From assembly GCA_030762895.1 (NCBI GenBank), contig CM061063.1, positions 104,430,210 through 104,494,209 on the forward strand: a DNA stretch of 64,000 bases. The letters run 5' to 3'. Of the stretch, positions 21,601 through 36,600 are shown piece after piece; within the stretch, counting starts at the first letter, position 1, and each line of letters starts with the position of its first letter. A program made the position numbers and the translations under genes. The notes beneath the pieces are model-generated. The model had not been told where the DNA came from. It saw only the letters and a program-made list of their open reading frames with translations, and did not search any database. This stretch comes from Sophora flavescens. Its lineage: Eukaryota > Streptophyta > Magnoliopsida > Fabales > Fabaceae.

Positions 21601-24600
21601 AGGTCCAATTCCATGTGCTTTGTGCAGGAATGAAGCACTGGGTTGTTAGATAGAGCCACTGTGCTCAAATTGTCACAAAAGATCTCGGGTACAGTAGTGG
21701 GAAACTGCAGCTCTTTGAGCAGAGACTGTATCCAGATTAACTCAGATGCAGTGTTAGCTAGGCTTCTATATTCTGCCTCCATGCTAGACCTTGCCACAAG
21801 TTGCTGTTTCTTCGACCACCATGAGACAATATTCGGTCCAAGAAAGATGCAAGATCCTGAAACAGACCTGCGATCATCCGGGTCAGCTGCCCAATCCGCA
21901 TCACAAAATGCTCTCAGTGGCAGAGGTTTGTGAGGATTTGCAGGCTGCAGTAGTAAGCCATGAGTAATAATGCCCTGTAGATATCTGAGTATCCGTTTTA
22001 CAGCCTTCCAATGTTCCTCTAGTGGCTGAGATTGGAATTGACATGCTTTGTTTACACTGAAACTTATCTCAGGCCTTGTAATAGTTGCATATTGCAAGGC
22101 CCCAACAACTGATCTATATAGGGAAGGGTCTTGCATATAATTAGACCCATATTTGGTTAGCTTGCAGCTGCTAGCCATTGGTGTGGGCAGAGGCATAGCC
22201 TCTCCCATTTTGGATTTTTGCAAAAGATCCTTGATATACTTAGTTTGGGAGAGAAGTAGGGAGCCACTGAGAACCTTCTTGACCTCTATTCCAAAGAAGT
22301 AGTCCAAATTTCCTAGTTGTTTCAAAGAGAAGGCTGTGTTTAGCTTGGTGATCAGCTGCTGTATCAGCTGTGGAGAAGTCCCTGTAATTATAATATCGTC
22401 CACATATATCAGCACATATAGCTTGTGAGATGCTGCTGATTGGATAAAGAGTGAGGGATCACATTTACTCTTTTTGAACCCAAAAGTGACAAGAGTGTTT
22501 GAGAGCCTGTCAAACCAAGCTCTCGGGGCTTGCTTGAGCCCATAAATTGCCTTTTGAAGCTTGCAAACTAGACTCTTATTAGGATTTTCAAACCCAGTTG
22601 GCTGCTGCATGGACACTTCTTCCTCCAAGTAGCCATTAAGGAAGGCATTATTAACATCAAGTTGTTGGACAACCCATTGATGAGTGAGTGCAATAGTGAG
22701 AATGAGCCTAACTGTGACAGGCTTGACAACGGGTGAAAATGTCTCAGTGTAATCACAGCCATGTTGTTGATGGTATCTCTTGGCAACCAACCTTGCCTTG
22801 TACTTGTTGATTGAGCCGTTAGGATTTTCTTTCACCCTAAAGACCCATTTGCACCCTATAGCTTGCCTATTTGGAGGCAACTCAACTAGTGTCCAGGTCT
22901 GGTTCTTAATTAGTGCAGAATATTCAGCATCCATTGCTGCCTTCCAACAAGGAATGGACAATGCTTCCTTAACAGTAGTTGGTTCAGCATGGGTAAGAAG
23001 AACTCTAGGGACAGTTCTGGACATGCAAATTCCAGACTTGGATCTAGTTTGCATAGGGTGTATATTTGTGATTATAGTAGAAGGAGGGACAGTATCGACA
23101 GGATCATTATTCTGAGAAGATTCAGCAAGAGTAAGACTAATAGACTCAGTGGAATGAGGAGAGTGTGTGGTGGAATTTTGAGGAGAAGGTGGAGTATTGG
23201 GAGAATGGATTGGAGGTGACACAGGCTGAGCATTAGGAATATGATTAGGCACTTGAGGCAGAACAATGAGAGATGCACTGGGAGAGGGTGAAGTGGTTGG
23301 AAAATTAATGTTAGATGAGGAAGAATCATGACCATGATTGTAAGGGAACCTATATTCATTGAAAAGCACATCCTTAGATATATAGATCCTTACATCAGAG
23401 GACAAGCACTTATACCCTTTATGTGAAGTTGAATAGCCTAGGAAAGTGCACTCAGTTGACCTAAACTGCAATTTATTTGCATTATAGGGCCTCAAGCAGG
23501 GAAAGCAAGCACAACCAAACACTTCAAGAAATCTGTAATCTGGTGCCTTGTTATAGAGAGCAGTAAAGGGTACTTTGTTATGTAAAGTGGAGGTAGGAAG
23601 CCTATTAATCAGGTAAACAGCAGTAATAAAGGCATGATCCCAGAATTTGATAGGCAACGAGGCTTGAGCAAGCAAAGATAGGCCTGTGTCAATTATTTGC
23701 CTATGCTTCCTCTCAACACTACCATTTTGATGGTGAGTGTGAGGACAAATTACCCTATGAACAACACCTAACTCAGCCAAGAATTTATTGACAGGGCCAA
23801 ACTCACCACCCCAATCAGTTTGAACAGCCTTAATAGTGGCTTGGAATTGCACAGAAACCATTTGCTGAAATTGTTTGAACAAGGTTAAAGCTTCTGACTT
23901 GTTTTTAAGTAGGTATAACCAAGTGAACCTAGTACATGCATCAACTATAGCCATGTAATAGGAGAAACCAGAGAAGGATAATGTAGGGGCTGGACCCCAC
24001 AAGTCAATAAAAACAAGTTCAAATGGTTTACTATAAACAGTAGTAGACAAATGAGAGGGTAATCTGTGAGATTTTCCCACACAACAAGCTGAACAGAAAT
24101 CAAGAGGAGATTTATTTATATTCAAAACATTACATTGTTTGAGTATATCAAGAACAATAGCTTCACTAGGATGTCCTAGGCGGCAGTGCCACAAACGATA
24201 AGTGGAAGGCACAGTTGTTACATTGTTTATTACAACAAAATTTACAGAGGAATGAGTGGGAATTACATCAGAAGTATACTGAACACTAGGAATTACACAA
24301 TCAGAATTACATGGAAGTAAACTAGAGTGTTGACTACTTGAGACAGCAAGAGCCAACCTGGAAGGAGACTCAGATACAGGAAAACTGCTGAAGACGTAGA
24401 GGCCATCAGATCCTACTGTCCCTTCCAAGAGAACCTGATGATCAACCTGAGATTTCACATAACAAGAGTTAGGATGAAACTCAAAATAAACAGAATTATC
24501 CCTAGCAAATTTGCTTACACTGACCAAGTTTTTAGTGATAGCAGGAACATGTAGTAAGTTCTTTAAGGAAAGAGTAACATTAGGATTAAAGGGAGAGGGA

Positions 24601-27600
24601 AAGGATGCTGAACCAATGGAGAGGATAGGCAAACCTTGGCCATCACCCATGAAAATTTGGTTATCACCACACACATCAGTCCTCTGTCCCAAATTGTTTA
24701 AATCTGCAGTAAGATGATGAGTAGCACCAGAATCCGGGTACCAAGTTCTTGCATCAAAGCCTGAGGATGCAGCTACCATAGCCATGGCTCCTTGGTGTGA
24801 AGGTGGACCTGTGGTGGAATTTTGTGACCCTGGAGAAGGTGGAACAGGACCACTGGGAGCCCAAGGCAGAGAAGGTGTCTGAGAGTAGTTAGGCTGAAAG
24901 TTCATAGGAGAGGCATAAGGAACTCTTGGTGTATTGTAACCATATGAAGGAGCACTAAAATTACCACCACCATATCCATTATTGAAGCCATTATTGTAAC
25001 CAAAATTGCCCTGATAATAGCCACCATAGTTGCTGTTGTTATTTCCATTGTAATTACCACCATAGCCATTGCCACCAAAGTTGTTTGGATTTGGCTGAAA
25101 CGAAGGATCAAACCTATGATAGCAATTGAACACATCATGCCCATGCTTGAAGCAAAGATGACAGAAAAGACCATTTCGGCTACCACGACCACGCCACGGC
25201 CACGTCCGTATCGTCCACCACGTCCTCCACGAAAACCAAAAATGGAACCAAAATTAGGGTTATTCGATGAAGGATCTTGATAGGCAACTGGATTAGCAGC
25301 GTTCGAAGCAAAAAGATTCACTTGAGATTCTGGTGGCGGTGGTGGCGCTGAAGTTGAAGTCTGTCCTTGCGCAACATTTACAGAAAGAGAATCGGTTATT
25401 GTCTTTTGCCTTGCACGCTCAAGACGACACTCTTGAGTAGTGAGAAGAGACTCGATCTCACTCAGCGAATAGGAATCGAGGCGACTCTCTATGGCAGTGA
25501 CAATCGATTGGTACTCGTCAGGTAACCCTTCCAGAATCACATCCAAATGCTCCTGATGCGTGATCGGAGAACCAATCGAGATGAGAGAGTCGACGATTGC
25601 CTTGATACGAAGAAGATATTCCGAAATCGCTCTTCCTCCCTTCACCGTGTGCCGGAGTTCAGATCAGAGCTGACGACTGCGAGCCGTGGTTTGCGAATTG
25701 AAATGCGTATGCACTTCATCCCAAATCTGGAAAGAATGAACTCAACCAACCACTCGAGGAAGAACCGAGTCCGATAGCGTCGTAAGCAACCAAGAAAAGA
25801 GGTGTTGATCTTGTTGCTCCCAAGCGAGATACTCTGGGCTCACAGTGTCGAGCGCGCGATCTGCATCGGTGCGATAGCGACTAGGAACTTGAGGACAAAT
25901 GACGAAGCGTTCGAGGTGATTGGACTTGATAACTGCTTCAACATGTTGTTTCCAAACAAGAAAATTCTTATCATTCAGCTTCGATGTGACGATGACAGAG
26001 AGATTGGGCAGTGGGACTGCCCGAGCCGGTGGCGGCGGCGGAGGAGGAGCTTCGGCCATGATCAAACCTTAAGCTCTAGATACCATATTAGAATTGATAT
26101 AAGGCATAGAAAAGGGGAGAGAGAGAGAGAGAAGAGATAGAATTAGAGACTGAAATTGTAACTGAATTGTTATTTTTCTCAACTGAATCATTACAGTGTA
26201 TGTCCTATTTATACAAGATACAAGATACAAGATAAATGTGTAACCGTCATTGCAGTGCACTGTATCTACAGTGCACTTTTACATATTGTAACATACCCTA
26301 GTATACTCTAATAGGATATATTAATGCTCCTCTCACAAGATTATATTTGAGCTTTCGTCCTGTACTAATTCTGTGTACTGGTAGCCTATTCTTGGAGTTA
26401 GACCGAATTGACGTTTCATTGAAATATTTGTAGATTTGGTAATTTGGTTTTTATTGATACCTTTATTTTCTGCAGGTAGTCATGCTGGACAATCATTTAT
26501 TTCTCACATCACTGCCAAGGTAGGATTATTTTACTATAGATATTATTGTTGTTTCTGCCTGGGCTGGTTTCTTCATGTCAGTCTATTCTTGTTTCTTATT
26601 GGTGTCAAGGACTAAATTGTTAGGCACAAGCGTATGATGGTTTGTATCTTTAACATGCCTCTCATGCCAAGGGCTTGAAGCGGAATGAGCATAGATCAGT
26701 CGTTCCTTATGCTGAAATTTGATTTAATTAAGAATAATGTATGCTGCAAGAATCAAAATGGCCACTTGGTTGAGGAGGCTCTGATAGCATGTCATTAATT
26801 ATCGTCACTTTAACTTCATGTTGTTAGTTGCTAGACTATGAATGGTTTTTATCTTTAACGGATGGTAAAAATCAATTTGTTATACTTGTGCTGGTTAAGA
26901 TTGTTGTTTTGGTTTCCTTATGGGATTCAGTTAATGAGGTATCTTTAACACATGCTCATACACACCTGCATAGCTTAGTCAATTTCCTTTTCTTTTATAT
27001 TTATTTTTTAATTTTTTGTTTGCTGGCGCTTGATGCAAAATTAAAAAAAAAAAGAAATTTAGTTATAATCTCATACTCTGCACCGTTGATGGTTTATTGG
27101 GATTTATGATACCATATAACCACTTATGCCTTATCCTTTTTCTTTCAGATTCTTGACAGCATTCAAGTGGACATACGGAATTTTCATATTTTATACAGTG
27201 ATGTGCAGAATGATGCAGTAAGTTTATCTTTATGTAATTCGTTTTGTTTCTGCAAATTAGCTAGCTTTCTGTGTCTTACTTTTAAGTCTTCTGATTTTAA
27301 GGATTTTTGTTAGGCGCAATAAGGCCAGAATCTGGATAGTTAGATTAGTGGTGGTTGAGGTAGTTAGTCTGGCAGTTAGATAGTTAAATAGAGAAAAGTG
27401 TATAGGAATAAGGCATTCATTGATTTGGTTAATTGAATAGAGCGTTTGCTGAGTTGTAAAAGGGCTACCCTTGGAAGGAGATTCTTTTTTGGAATTCTGT
27501 TACAGTAATAACCTAGTTGCATTTCTCCCTCCTCCCCCCCCCACTCCCCCTCTTGTAATTCTTGCTTGTCTGTCTCCTTGGAAGTAGGAACTAACAAATG

Positions 27601-30600
27601 GGTCCGACCTGCTGGATCTCTTATTGGAGAAGAAATGGAAAATTCAGAGGTGTTCTTAAAGAAGATGACCGGCAATACTGGATTAGGGGGCTCAGAGTTT
27701 GGTAACGATGAGTCTCATTCTTGGATGAAGAATGTTGAATTGCCCAGTTGCAATGGAATTTACTTAGTGGGTTGGATGGTTCGGGCGGAGAAGTTTTTGA
27801 GTTTCAGCAGATGAAGGCGTCGTAGAAGGTGCTAGATAAACAAGAAACAAAACATGACCAAGATTTGCCATCGTAGAAGGTGCTGGAAACAACAAGAAAC
27901 AAAACTGGAACCAGATACAGTGATAGAAATAGAGAATGGTAGAGCAGCTTGAGGCTGGAGAAGGAGATTTAGGTGGAAGTCGGTGGTGACCTTGTTTAAA
28001 TGAAACAGAAACCATGGCAGTCTGGGTCATCTCTTCGTGACGATGGAAACAAGGTTGCTCTTCATGGGGAGGTATTCTTAGCATGCCAAAAGCGGGATAG
28101 TTAGATTAGTGGTGGTTGAGTTTGTTAGGCTAGTTAGATTAGTGGTGGTTGAGTTAGTTAGGTTGACAGTTAGATAGAATTGATAGTTAAATAGAGGAAA
28201 CTGTGTAGGAAGAAGGCACACACTGATTTGGTTAGTTGAACAGAGTTTATACTCGGTTGTAAGGGGCAACCCTTGGAAGGTGATTCTCTCCTTGAATTTT
28301 GTTACAGCAACACCACACTTCCATCTCTCTCTCCCCCCTCCCTTTTCTGTAATTCTTGCTGGTTTATCTTCTGAGCCTAACAATTTTCTTATGAAGGACT
28401 AACTTCGATTTTTATTTTTGCTATAATTTTCCAGGGACATATTATGTTTGGTTTGAAGTTTTCTAACTTGACCATGAAGCAAAATCTTATTGGGTATTGC
28501 TCTCTTTCTTTCATCTCATAATTGGAATCTTTTTTGAAGGTTTATAAACTGAGGGTGATTGGATCTCTTTATGTGCACCGTGGATTCGTGGAATCTTCTG
28601 TTTGGTAGTTGACCTGATTATGATTTTCTGTTTCAATAATAGGACAAAAAACTCCTTTTTGTGGGCTTTTAATTTTATACCTTCTCATAGCTTGCATTAC
28701 TAGTGTTTCTTAATATTAAATTTTATCCTGCATCCCATTGCTAATTGCTGATAATATTTCTGAACATGGTTTCTCAACAAGAATTCTTTCACTCCATTAT
28801 CTAATGATTCACCTCCATCAAAGTTCGAAATTCAATTGTAATTCTTATTGTATTCGTAATTTTATCGTGTTAGAATTGTCCCCCTCCTGTTTCAATACCG
28901 GCCTGAGGTTGTAAGTGAACAAATCCAAATTAATGCAAGTGGTTGATTGAAATATGCTTAAAGGGGGAAAACAGTAAGTTTGAGGTGTCAGCTTATATGT
29001 TGACTGAGGTTTGACTTATTTATTCTCCAATATTACAGGTCTTCAAATGGAAGGGTGAGAGTGGGTCAAGAACATAAAATTGTTGAGATCAAAGGACTGG
29101 AATTTTATTTCAGTATGTTTCATGGTTCAATGGACTTGGTAACTATGAACAGTAATGGTAACTCTTACTCAGCAGGCAATATAAGATCTGAAGGAAAGCA
29201 TTACAACTCTATATTGGCCCCTTGTGATGTAGCCTTAATTCTTTCGGTAGGGACGTCTTGATTAGAATGCTTATTTTCCATATAAATCTTTCATCTTAAT
29301 TATTGTCATTTTAGTTACAAAAATGTTATTTAGACATAAAATGGAACAACAATCGACAACTGGTTAGTGACATTCAAAATTATGATTAATGACGTGTTGA
29401 ACTTGGTTAATGGGTACTACTGTAGTAGATGGGGTAACTCGTTAACTTACAACTTGGTTAATGATGTATAAAATCTTGGTTAATGCATCTCAATGGATGG
29501 TGAATGAGTTACCCGTGTTGGTGTACCTATTAACCAAGTTCAACATGTCATTAACCATGAATTTGAACGTTATTAACCAGCTGTCGATTGTTGTCCTACT
29601 TTTGATGTCCAATTGTCCAAATAACTTAACTGTTTTAGTTATTATTACAATTGTAACTTTATCTAAAATAAACAATATGTGTTACTCTAATTCTACCATG
29701 TTTTGTTGTAATTTGCAAATATAGTAAGCTTCCTCCTTTTGTATTGCGTATTTCCATTAATTGCTCATTGGATGGGTATTGCATTCCCCTTATTTCTTCT
29801 CTCCTGCTTAGTTATTTGGGTTCTGATGTATATTTTTTACCGTAACCTTCTGGTCTCTTTTTTTAATCACTAATTCACTATTAAAATCTTGAAAAGCTTT
29901 TTTCCTACTTAAGTCTAGTTATTGTTCTATCTTCTAGGCTAACAGATCACAGAGGCTTGATGACAACGCTCCTCAGTATTCTGTCACTGGTGAATTGAGT
30001 GGTTTGGTTGGTACTCTTTCTTTATGGAATTTTCTATTTTAAGCAATGTGTTGCTTCTGTATTTCTTTTTTCCTTCCTGCTGCCCTACATCACTTATATA
30101 TCATTCTAATGTTGTTTTTACTTATAAGGTTATATCCTTAGATGAGGCTCAGTTACAACAGATGTTTCTTGTGTGGGATTATGTCTACACTTGTAGATTA
30201 AGGGAAAAGTAAGTTCATTGCCTGAAGCATCTTTTATGAGTACTGTTAAAGAAATGCCTTTGGGAAAAATCTTTGGTTTATGTATAAACTATAAATCAGT
30301 AGTCGTTGTCGAAGCAAAATAATCATAAGATAGAAAGAAACATACAAAATGAAAGACAAAATAAGGAAGAGAACCATAGCAATTATTAGACTCTGCACAT
30401 AAATGTTCTTCTTTTTCAACAATTTATTTTTATAAAAAAAAAGATTTTTATGCATGACAGAGAAATTCTCCACTCTGGTAAAGCATGTCAGATCTGTCAC
30501 ATCAGCCTTTTGCAGTGGTTGCAAACTGACCTTCAGATGTGAAAGATGCTTCCAGTCATTGATTTCTCATTTTTTTTTTTAAATTGAAAATACAGTGCCC

Positions 30601-33600
30601 TTTTATGAATTCAAGGTAGTCAATGAATGATGCATTTGGTTGGACTAGATTAAACGAAAAATATAGTGTTTATTGATATGAATTCGAGACTGTAACAAAG
30701 AGTTCCATTATTTGTACAACTCATTTAAACACCAACACCGTCTTTTTAATATTTTTTGTCTGTCTCAAATTATATCAAAGAGCATAATGACACTTTGTAT
30801 ACGATGTCGGGAATAAAGTGTCCCGGTTGGGGTTAAAAAAACATTTTGTTAGTTAAAAGTATACTTAGAGTATGCTTGGGACAAATGGATTTAATCCATT
30901 TCAGCTGTTTTTCCTTCTAAAAAGCTGTTTCATAGATAATTTTGGCATTTCGACCTAAATTTTAGAAAAAGCCTCTTTTTGTTTTTTTATAAATTAAGAA
31001 AAGCTAAAAGTTTGAAGCTTATTTAAAAAAAAGCTTTTGATTATTTTGAAACCTATCACATTTTCCCATTTTACCCATGTGTAACTAACTATAAACAAAT
31101 ATTATTATTCTATACAAACAACTTCATTCCTTTTTTTGTTGTTGTAATTTGCTATTTAAAAGTGATTTTTTTATATCATCCAAATTAAATAAATTATTTT
31201 AAAATCGTTATTTAGTAAATATACCCAAACGAAAACAGATTCTGATTATATTCAGTTATCACAATAATTGATTATACATATAATTGATTATTGATATAAA
31301 TCTATTTTCCGTGGCTGTCCCAACCACACTTTGGTTGGTATTTGAAATAGTTATTATTATATTATGTAGGTATGGTCGCTTTCGACCTTGGCATTGTCCT
31401 TTACCTAGAAAATTTGAGGGTTGGCAAATACTTTGGTGGCATTATGCACAAGAATCAGTCCTTTTAGATGTTCGCAAGAAACTAAAGAGAACATCATGGA
31501 GATATCTCGGGGAGCGACTGTAAGTTCATGAAAAAGTGTTTTTACTTTAAAGAAATATTAAATGTTGGGGATTTTGCTTATTTGCTTATTACGTAATATT
31601 CAATGTATGCTTGGCTTCTCTCAGTGGAGTTGTGGTTTCGAAGAATTTCTTCATTTTGTTTATGTTTATTTTGTCTTTGTATCCCAAAATAAACTTTGCT
31701 CCCTACCTAGTTTGATATGGTTGGGTTATTATTATTAATGTTTAATTAATTTATCTTGTCCCTTTTCTGAGAATCGCTTGTCCTCTATCTTTGTATTTTT
31801 ATTTTATTGTCAATTATATTTCTTTTTATATGCTCCGTTTCTTTTTGTTTTCTTAGGAGGGTGTGTAGAGTTTGAGCTATATTGTGCTTTTAATTTTTTT
31901 TTTATTTTTTTGGAGCTTGTTGGCTCTATGTGGTTTTTTTGGGTGGAGGATATCTTATCCTCCTATCTTGTGTGAATGGTATTTCTGTATGTATCAGTTA
32001 ACTAGTAAATAGTTGACTAGTGTATCCTTTGCTTCAGTTAACTAGTATATAGTGATGTTTCCTCATTCGATCACCGAGAAACTTGACAAGAAAAATTTCG
32101 TTCTCTGGCAACAAATCCATCCAGTAATCATGGCACATCGTGTATCGCCTTCATCATTATATCGTGTGCCTAGAGATACCTCCTTGGTTCTTGAATGAAT
32201 CTGATCGTGATGATGGAATTGTGAATCCCGCGTTTCTGGATTGAGAACAAGATCAGATGCTTTTATTGTGTCTTCAGTACACACTCTCGAGTGCGATCCT
32301 CTCTCGGGTTCTTGGATGTCTTAACTCCTATGAACTTTGGGATAAACTTTAACAAATCCGCATAAAAGTGGGGCAACTGCGATCTGAGCTTTGAGCTTTG
32401 TAGTTCCCTTCAGCGTTCTGTTCAAGGGAGTTGGCCTTTTTGATATTTTCAGCGAGACTGGACTAGACAACATTGCTGCTTCTGGATTCTTTTCTTGTTC
32501 CTTTTTTATCTTGGCTTTATGCTGCATTGAATTTGTTTCTCTATGTTAGAATACATGATCTTATCTTATCTCAAGTACATCTTATCTTATAAGAGTATGT
32601 TGAATTATCTCATAGGATTAGGTTGTTATCAATTAGTTATTATCATAATTAGTTTCCCTTTTCAATTAGGATTAGGAGTCTTGTATCCCTATAAATAGGG
32701 GTTAGTGCTTAAGCTTTTTGTACTGCAAGATCATAATCAATCATAATCATATTTTTTATGTGTTCAATTTATTTCTTTTATTTCTCAATCTAAACCCATA
32801 ACTTCAACATGGTATCAGAGGTACCATCCTCTGTGACCCGTCACGTCACTATTCCGCTGTGGAGTTCCACTAAGTGTGAAGAAACTCTAATCATCTTATC
32901 ATCTTCTCAGTCATACAAAAAAAAAAAACCCTGCCATTTTTTCTCTCTTCCGTTGTGTTCTTTTCCGGCGCGTCCTTCGTCTTTCCGACCTTTGTTTCTG
33001 TTCAGTCAGTCATTGTCAGTAGCCTTCCGCCAACCCCGTCACTAGACTCGCCGGACGCAGATCTGTCCAATCGTCCAAATCGCATCGTCGTTCGCCTCTC
33101 GACTCGCCGTCAAGCGCGTCTCGTCCATTCTGCGTGCAGCCACACGCACGCCGAACTCGCCGACCTCCTCTCTTTTCAGATCTGTTCTCACCTCCCTCTA
33201 TGGACCACTTTTTAGCAATCACCTCTATGTGTTTGGCTCTCTTAGGTTATGTTTTGTTGTGTTCGGAAGCTCAAATCTTTTGTCTGCTGTTTGCATCTCC
33301 AGTGTTTGTCATGCAATTCTTATCCACTAATAGATCATACCAGTGGCTTCTCTTCCTACCAGCGATCATTCCGGTGGTGACTCCTTTCCCATGGATGAAT
33401 CATATTAGTTGTGACTTCTATTTCCGTCAACGATTGACTTATGTTGGTTATAACTCGTACTAGCCCAACTTCTTTTCCCAGATGCTCTGGCCTCGACTCT
33501 TTGTCCTACATGCACTGGCATTATCTTTGTCCCAGATGGACTAGTCATGACCGTTTGTCCCAGATGCAATGGCCTTATCTCAGTCCCACAAGTAGTTGTC

Positions 33601-36600
33601 TATCTTAATTTCAATTTTAAATAATTTGGGTCTCCAATATTGTTGTTGAAGCTTCCAAATGCGGGTTTGAGAAGTTCGAACCTTGCTGCTAGATTGCTTG
33701 CCAAGAAATTTTTGTCACGCTAATGATCATTCCAGCTATCTTGCTAAGTTATCTTTCCAGCAACTCTCTCCGACCTCTCCAACATCCTTTCCCACCACTT
33801 AAGTTGGTTGTTTCAGTAGTCCCGTCGTCTGACCATCGTCAAGGTTGAGCTGTCGACACCAGTCACAGAAAAATTCGTGACCTATCCCACACTTAAGGAC
33901 AACGTCTAGCCCAATATCATTTCAGTTTGGTTTGATTGATGTTCGTGAAAATCAGCAATAATTTCTTCAGTTGGTTGATTGGGTGGCACAAACATTATTG
34001 ATTGATGGTTCTTGTATTTCTTGGTTGAATCAGGATATCTTCATGGGTCTGGTTACCTCTGGTTGTAAATTTTCTCTTTCAAAGGGTATATTTGTAACAA
34101 GCTTAAAGCTTAGTAAGCTTTAGCTTGAGGGGAAGTGGTAGAATACGCGATCTTATCTTATATTAGAGTACATCATATCTTATAAGAGTATTTTGAATTA
34201 TCTCATAGGATTAGGTTGTTATCAATTAGTTATTATCATAATTAGTTTCCCTTTTCAATTAGGATTAGGAGTCTTGTATCCCTATAAATAGGGGTTAGTG
34301 CTTAAGCTTTTTGTAATGCAAGATCATAATCAATCATAATCATAATTTTTAGTGTTCAATCTTTTTTTCTCTTTCTCAATCTAAACCCATAACTTCAACA
34401 CTCTATATAGAAAAGTGTTTGGCTTGTCTTCTGTGTTCACATCGTATAGTATGAGTTGAATTTAGCAATGTTTGGTGAGATGCTCTATACTAATTTTGCT
34501 TCCCCGATTTTGGTCTCTATGCAGGTCTCTGTCATATTTGTATGTTGTACTCAATCATGTGCTATTTTTTTTTAATGATTTTTTCTTGCTTTTTCTACTC
34601 ATGGAGCACCAAAAGGAGCAAAAAGAGAGCATATCTGATATCCTTATGGAGTCTCTATTTGACATTCATGATTCATCTGCCTTGTCTAATAATTTTTTCC
34701 TGGATGCAGAAGTTACCGCCGGAAATATATTAAATTGTACAAGATGAAGTTGGATTTTCTTCAACAAGAACAGGTGGTTTCTCTTCTTTTTTTTTGCCCC
34801 CTTGAAGACCTACTCATTTTGATTTATATGTATATAAATTATGAAATTATTCATAGATTTACATTTTTGTTTTCGAGAAATATATTTTTGTATTTACCTG
34901 GTTTGGAGTGTTAGTTTGTACTGTACTGTTGATGATTAAATTTATGTTCATTAGCCAGTTGATGATGATGTTCTTCAAGATTTAGAGCAAATGGAGAAAG
35001 AATCAGATCTAGATGATATTCTGAATTATCGATCTGCTGCAGAATATGAGATGCGGGTAAGTGTGCTACAGTTCATTTATTGATTGGCTTATTTTCTGCA
35101 ATTTTTATGCTGATGCAATGCATTGAGAGGCATCATTTGCATGTTTGGTTCTTAAATCTCGTGCTTCGTATGCTCTTTCAGGAATTCCTTTCGAGGTCTT
35201 CTACTCCTAATAGTGGTAGGATTCACACCGATATTTCTACAGAGAAGTCATTCAACGATGAGCACACAGTGAAATCACGGGGATGGTTGAATTGGCTATC
35301 TCGTGGTATGCTCGGTGCTGGTGGAACTGATGATTCCAGTCAATTTTCTGGAGTTGTGTCTTATGATGTTAAGGTACCAGTGCTCTATTCTTTATTAAAG
35401 GTTTAATTATTCAATTGGTCCCAAACTATTTGCAAATCTCTTACGCTTTCTATCCTATTATGTGTATAATGTGTGGTTTAGGTTTGTAATCTGGGCGTCT
35501 TTTTTTTCTTCTTCTTTTGCATTGTTCTGCAGTAAGTTCTCTTTGGAATAGATTGTTTAGGATCTGTGGATTATCTGTGATCTGTGCTATGGGTTTGCAT
35601 TGATTTCTCTTAACTAAATTCAGAGACTTAGGCTTTTGTAAAGAAGCAAAAATTCTGTCGCAGCGCTTTGTTTATGCTGCTCTTTGGTGTTTTAGAAGGA
35701 ACGGTAGAATATTCAATGACTCCTTTTTGACCCTAGAGTTCATTTGGGATAGGGTTACTCTTTTGGCACCCCTTTCTCTGCCATGGGCTTCAGTGTTTTT
35801 TTTTTGGTTTAGACATGCGGAGGGACTTGCATGCTTTGTTGCATGACTTTGTCACATAGGTTTTAGTTGTTTTTTGTTTGTTTGTGGGGATGCCTTGTCC
35901 TCTTGCTTTGTACTTTTCTCAAATATTTATTTTATGAGGAATTCTATTTAGTATGAAGCATACCTCCACGAATTGCAAACGAAACTGTGATCCAATAGAA
36001 AAAGCAGATCAAACAGAAATCACAGCAATGTATAAGTACACTGAGAAAGAAGGTATACAAATAATACTATTCGTATAAATGGTACGAAATTCTGTTCTTA
36101 CAAATAAGTGTTTCCCTTCTTTTATGGTATGACCGTTTTGCTTTGAATTACTTTATAAAATAACTACTCAAGCTGATCATTCATAGTAAAAATAAGATGT
36201 TCAATTTATGAAACCATAAGCTATTTGCTGCTAATAATCCCATAGACTGACAACTAGTTATTCTTTTAACATTCTAACTATTTTACCCCTTGTTGCTCCT
36301 AGTTAGCAAGTAGGTGGCTGGGATTTCAAAGTTTTTTTTTTACTGTTACTAGTAAGGTGCTAAAGTCACGCCTTTCATGAATAGTAGGCACTCTTAAGGC
36401 ACTAAGAGGTGCTGATACCGCGTCTAGAGCCTCACCCCAGCCTTTCGCGTGCCCTAAATCGCCGGCACAAGGCACAACGAGGCAACACTTGAAGGCATTG
36501 CTATCCTGTTCTTTGATTGGAGTATCCAAATGCTTGGTGAGCTCTTTTCAGTCCGCTTCCCTCCTTGATTGTTGATTCATAATTCCAATCATGGACTTCC

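Larger units (their letters stand above)
21195..26313 (-). mobile_element. Ty1-copia LTR retrotransposon A (5.1 kb)
   Basis: Complete element on the minus strand inside VPS13 intron 5. LTRs lie at 21195-21417 and 26086-26313, differing by about five substitutions plus a 7-bp duplication and a 2-bp indel (counted by eye). A perfect 5-bp target duplication GGATA occurs at 21190-21194 and 26314-26318. The primer-binding site, read on the minus strand directly after the 5' LTR, is TGGTATCTAGAGC, a near match to the initiator-tRNA-Met site. The polypurine tract lies at about 21418-21440. LTR ends are TATTAGAG...TAATA rather than TG...CA. The LTR contains (GA)n. Confidence 0.92.

Noticed and set aside
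22568..23371. Several frames on both strands inside copia A
   Set aside because: They are shadows of the pol frame.
24902..25133. Second, overlapping gene at the gag/pol boundary of copia A
   Set aside because: The overlap comes from a one-base loss near 25190; both frames are parts of one broken gag-pol.
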